Assembly (NCBI RefSeq): GCF_932526225.1
Contig: NC_064040.1
Coordinates: 11,136,856 to 11,200,855 of the forward strand
Direction: 5' to 3'
DNA from: Nematostella vectensis
Taxonomy: Eukaryota > Cnidaria > Anthozoa > Actiniaria > Edwardsiidae
Length of the DNA: 64,000 bases
Below are positions 63,733-64,000 of the stretch, piece after piece (within the stretch, counting starts at the first letter, position 1; each line of letters opens with the position of its first letter). The translations under genes and the position numbers were made by a program. The notes beneath the pieces were generated by a model. It searched no databases and was not told the DNA's origin. It worked only from the letters and a program-made list of their open reading frames with translations.

Positions 63733-64000
63733 CTATGGGCTAAGTAACAAAATGGTTTAGATCTCTAGAAATGAATTGTGCACAGGGTGCTGAAAACAAA
63801 CATTTACCAGTACTCAATTCTATTTAAAATGTATATTTAAAAAATAACAGAAAAGCACAATACAATGTGCTGTACATTAAGGCATAAGACAGATGTGAAT
63901 GATGTTCTTTTTGGTGAAATAATCCAGAAAGCAGATTAAAAGATTACAAAACTTTATAAATTTAAATCTTACTTGGTACAGTGTGATAGTGAGTTGCACA
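63733..64000. other. Gephyrin intron or upstream sequence at window edge
   Basis: No exon for the missing N-terminal part of the G domain is recognised. A donor-like GTAAGA near 63969 is preceded by codons (VQLTITLYQ) that do not resemble the family. Confidence 0.4.

Noticed and set aside
63969-64000. Possible upstream gephyrin exon ending at a GTAAGA donor
   Set aside because: The required phase gives VQLTITLYQ, which does not resemble the conserved stretch before KxxLxxW in this family.

Overview
This is eukaryotic, animal nuclear DNA. Its genes are rich in introns with GT-AG boundaries, separated by long AT-rich intergenic stretches. It carries three spliced genes and one intronless gene, all recognisable as conserved animal families. 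The compact introns, the vertebrate-like protein similarity and the many short inverted-repeat elements suggest a non-bilaterian animal, most likely an anthozoan cnidarian. That assignment is inference: no lineage-specific marker was found.

Layout. (1) 1-6827, minus: a CLPTM1 homologue. Twelve coding exons are placed and the 3' end runs off the left edge. (2) 6828-7389: a 562-bp divergent promoter region. (3) 7390-9755, plus: a complete four-exon lysocardiolipin acyltransferase (LCLAT1/AGPAT-like) gene that includes a 10-nt micro-exon. (4) About 11,275-23,905: a 12.6-kb satellite of a 23-bp unit with higher-order duplications. The long ORFs inside it are artefacts. (5) About 23.9-36 kb: a gene-poor stretch with dispersed repeats and one CpG-rich patch. 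(6) 36,379-37,584, minus: a single-exon INSM zinc-finger repressor with an N-terminal SNAG motif. (7) About 37.7-52.3 kb: a second gene-poor stretch with fold-back elements and duplications. (8) 52,804 to beyond 64,000, minus: gephyrin / molybdenum cofactor synthase. Nineteen coding exons are placed and the 5' end lies off the right edge.

The genes do not form a pathway. CLPTM1 is an ER multipass protein, LCLAT1 an ER/mitochondria-associated phospholipid acyltransferase, INSM a neural/secretory-lineage transcription factor, and gephyrin a molybdenum cofactor enzyme that also scaffolds inhibitory receptors in vertebrates. INSM sits alone between two gene-poor flanks, as is common for a developmental regulator with distal control.

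The most unusual material is repeat architecture. The satellite has an almost G-free strand. Three gephyrin introns hold tandem repeats that begin at, or a few bases from, the 5' splice site. One of these arrays reiterates the splice-donor sequence itself, and another is a 96-bp minisatellite packed with TGACGTCA palindromes. A dispersed repeat family carries a YY1-type site and a CCAAT box in each fuller copy. No undescribed multi-gene system was seen.
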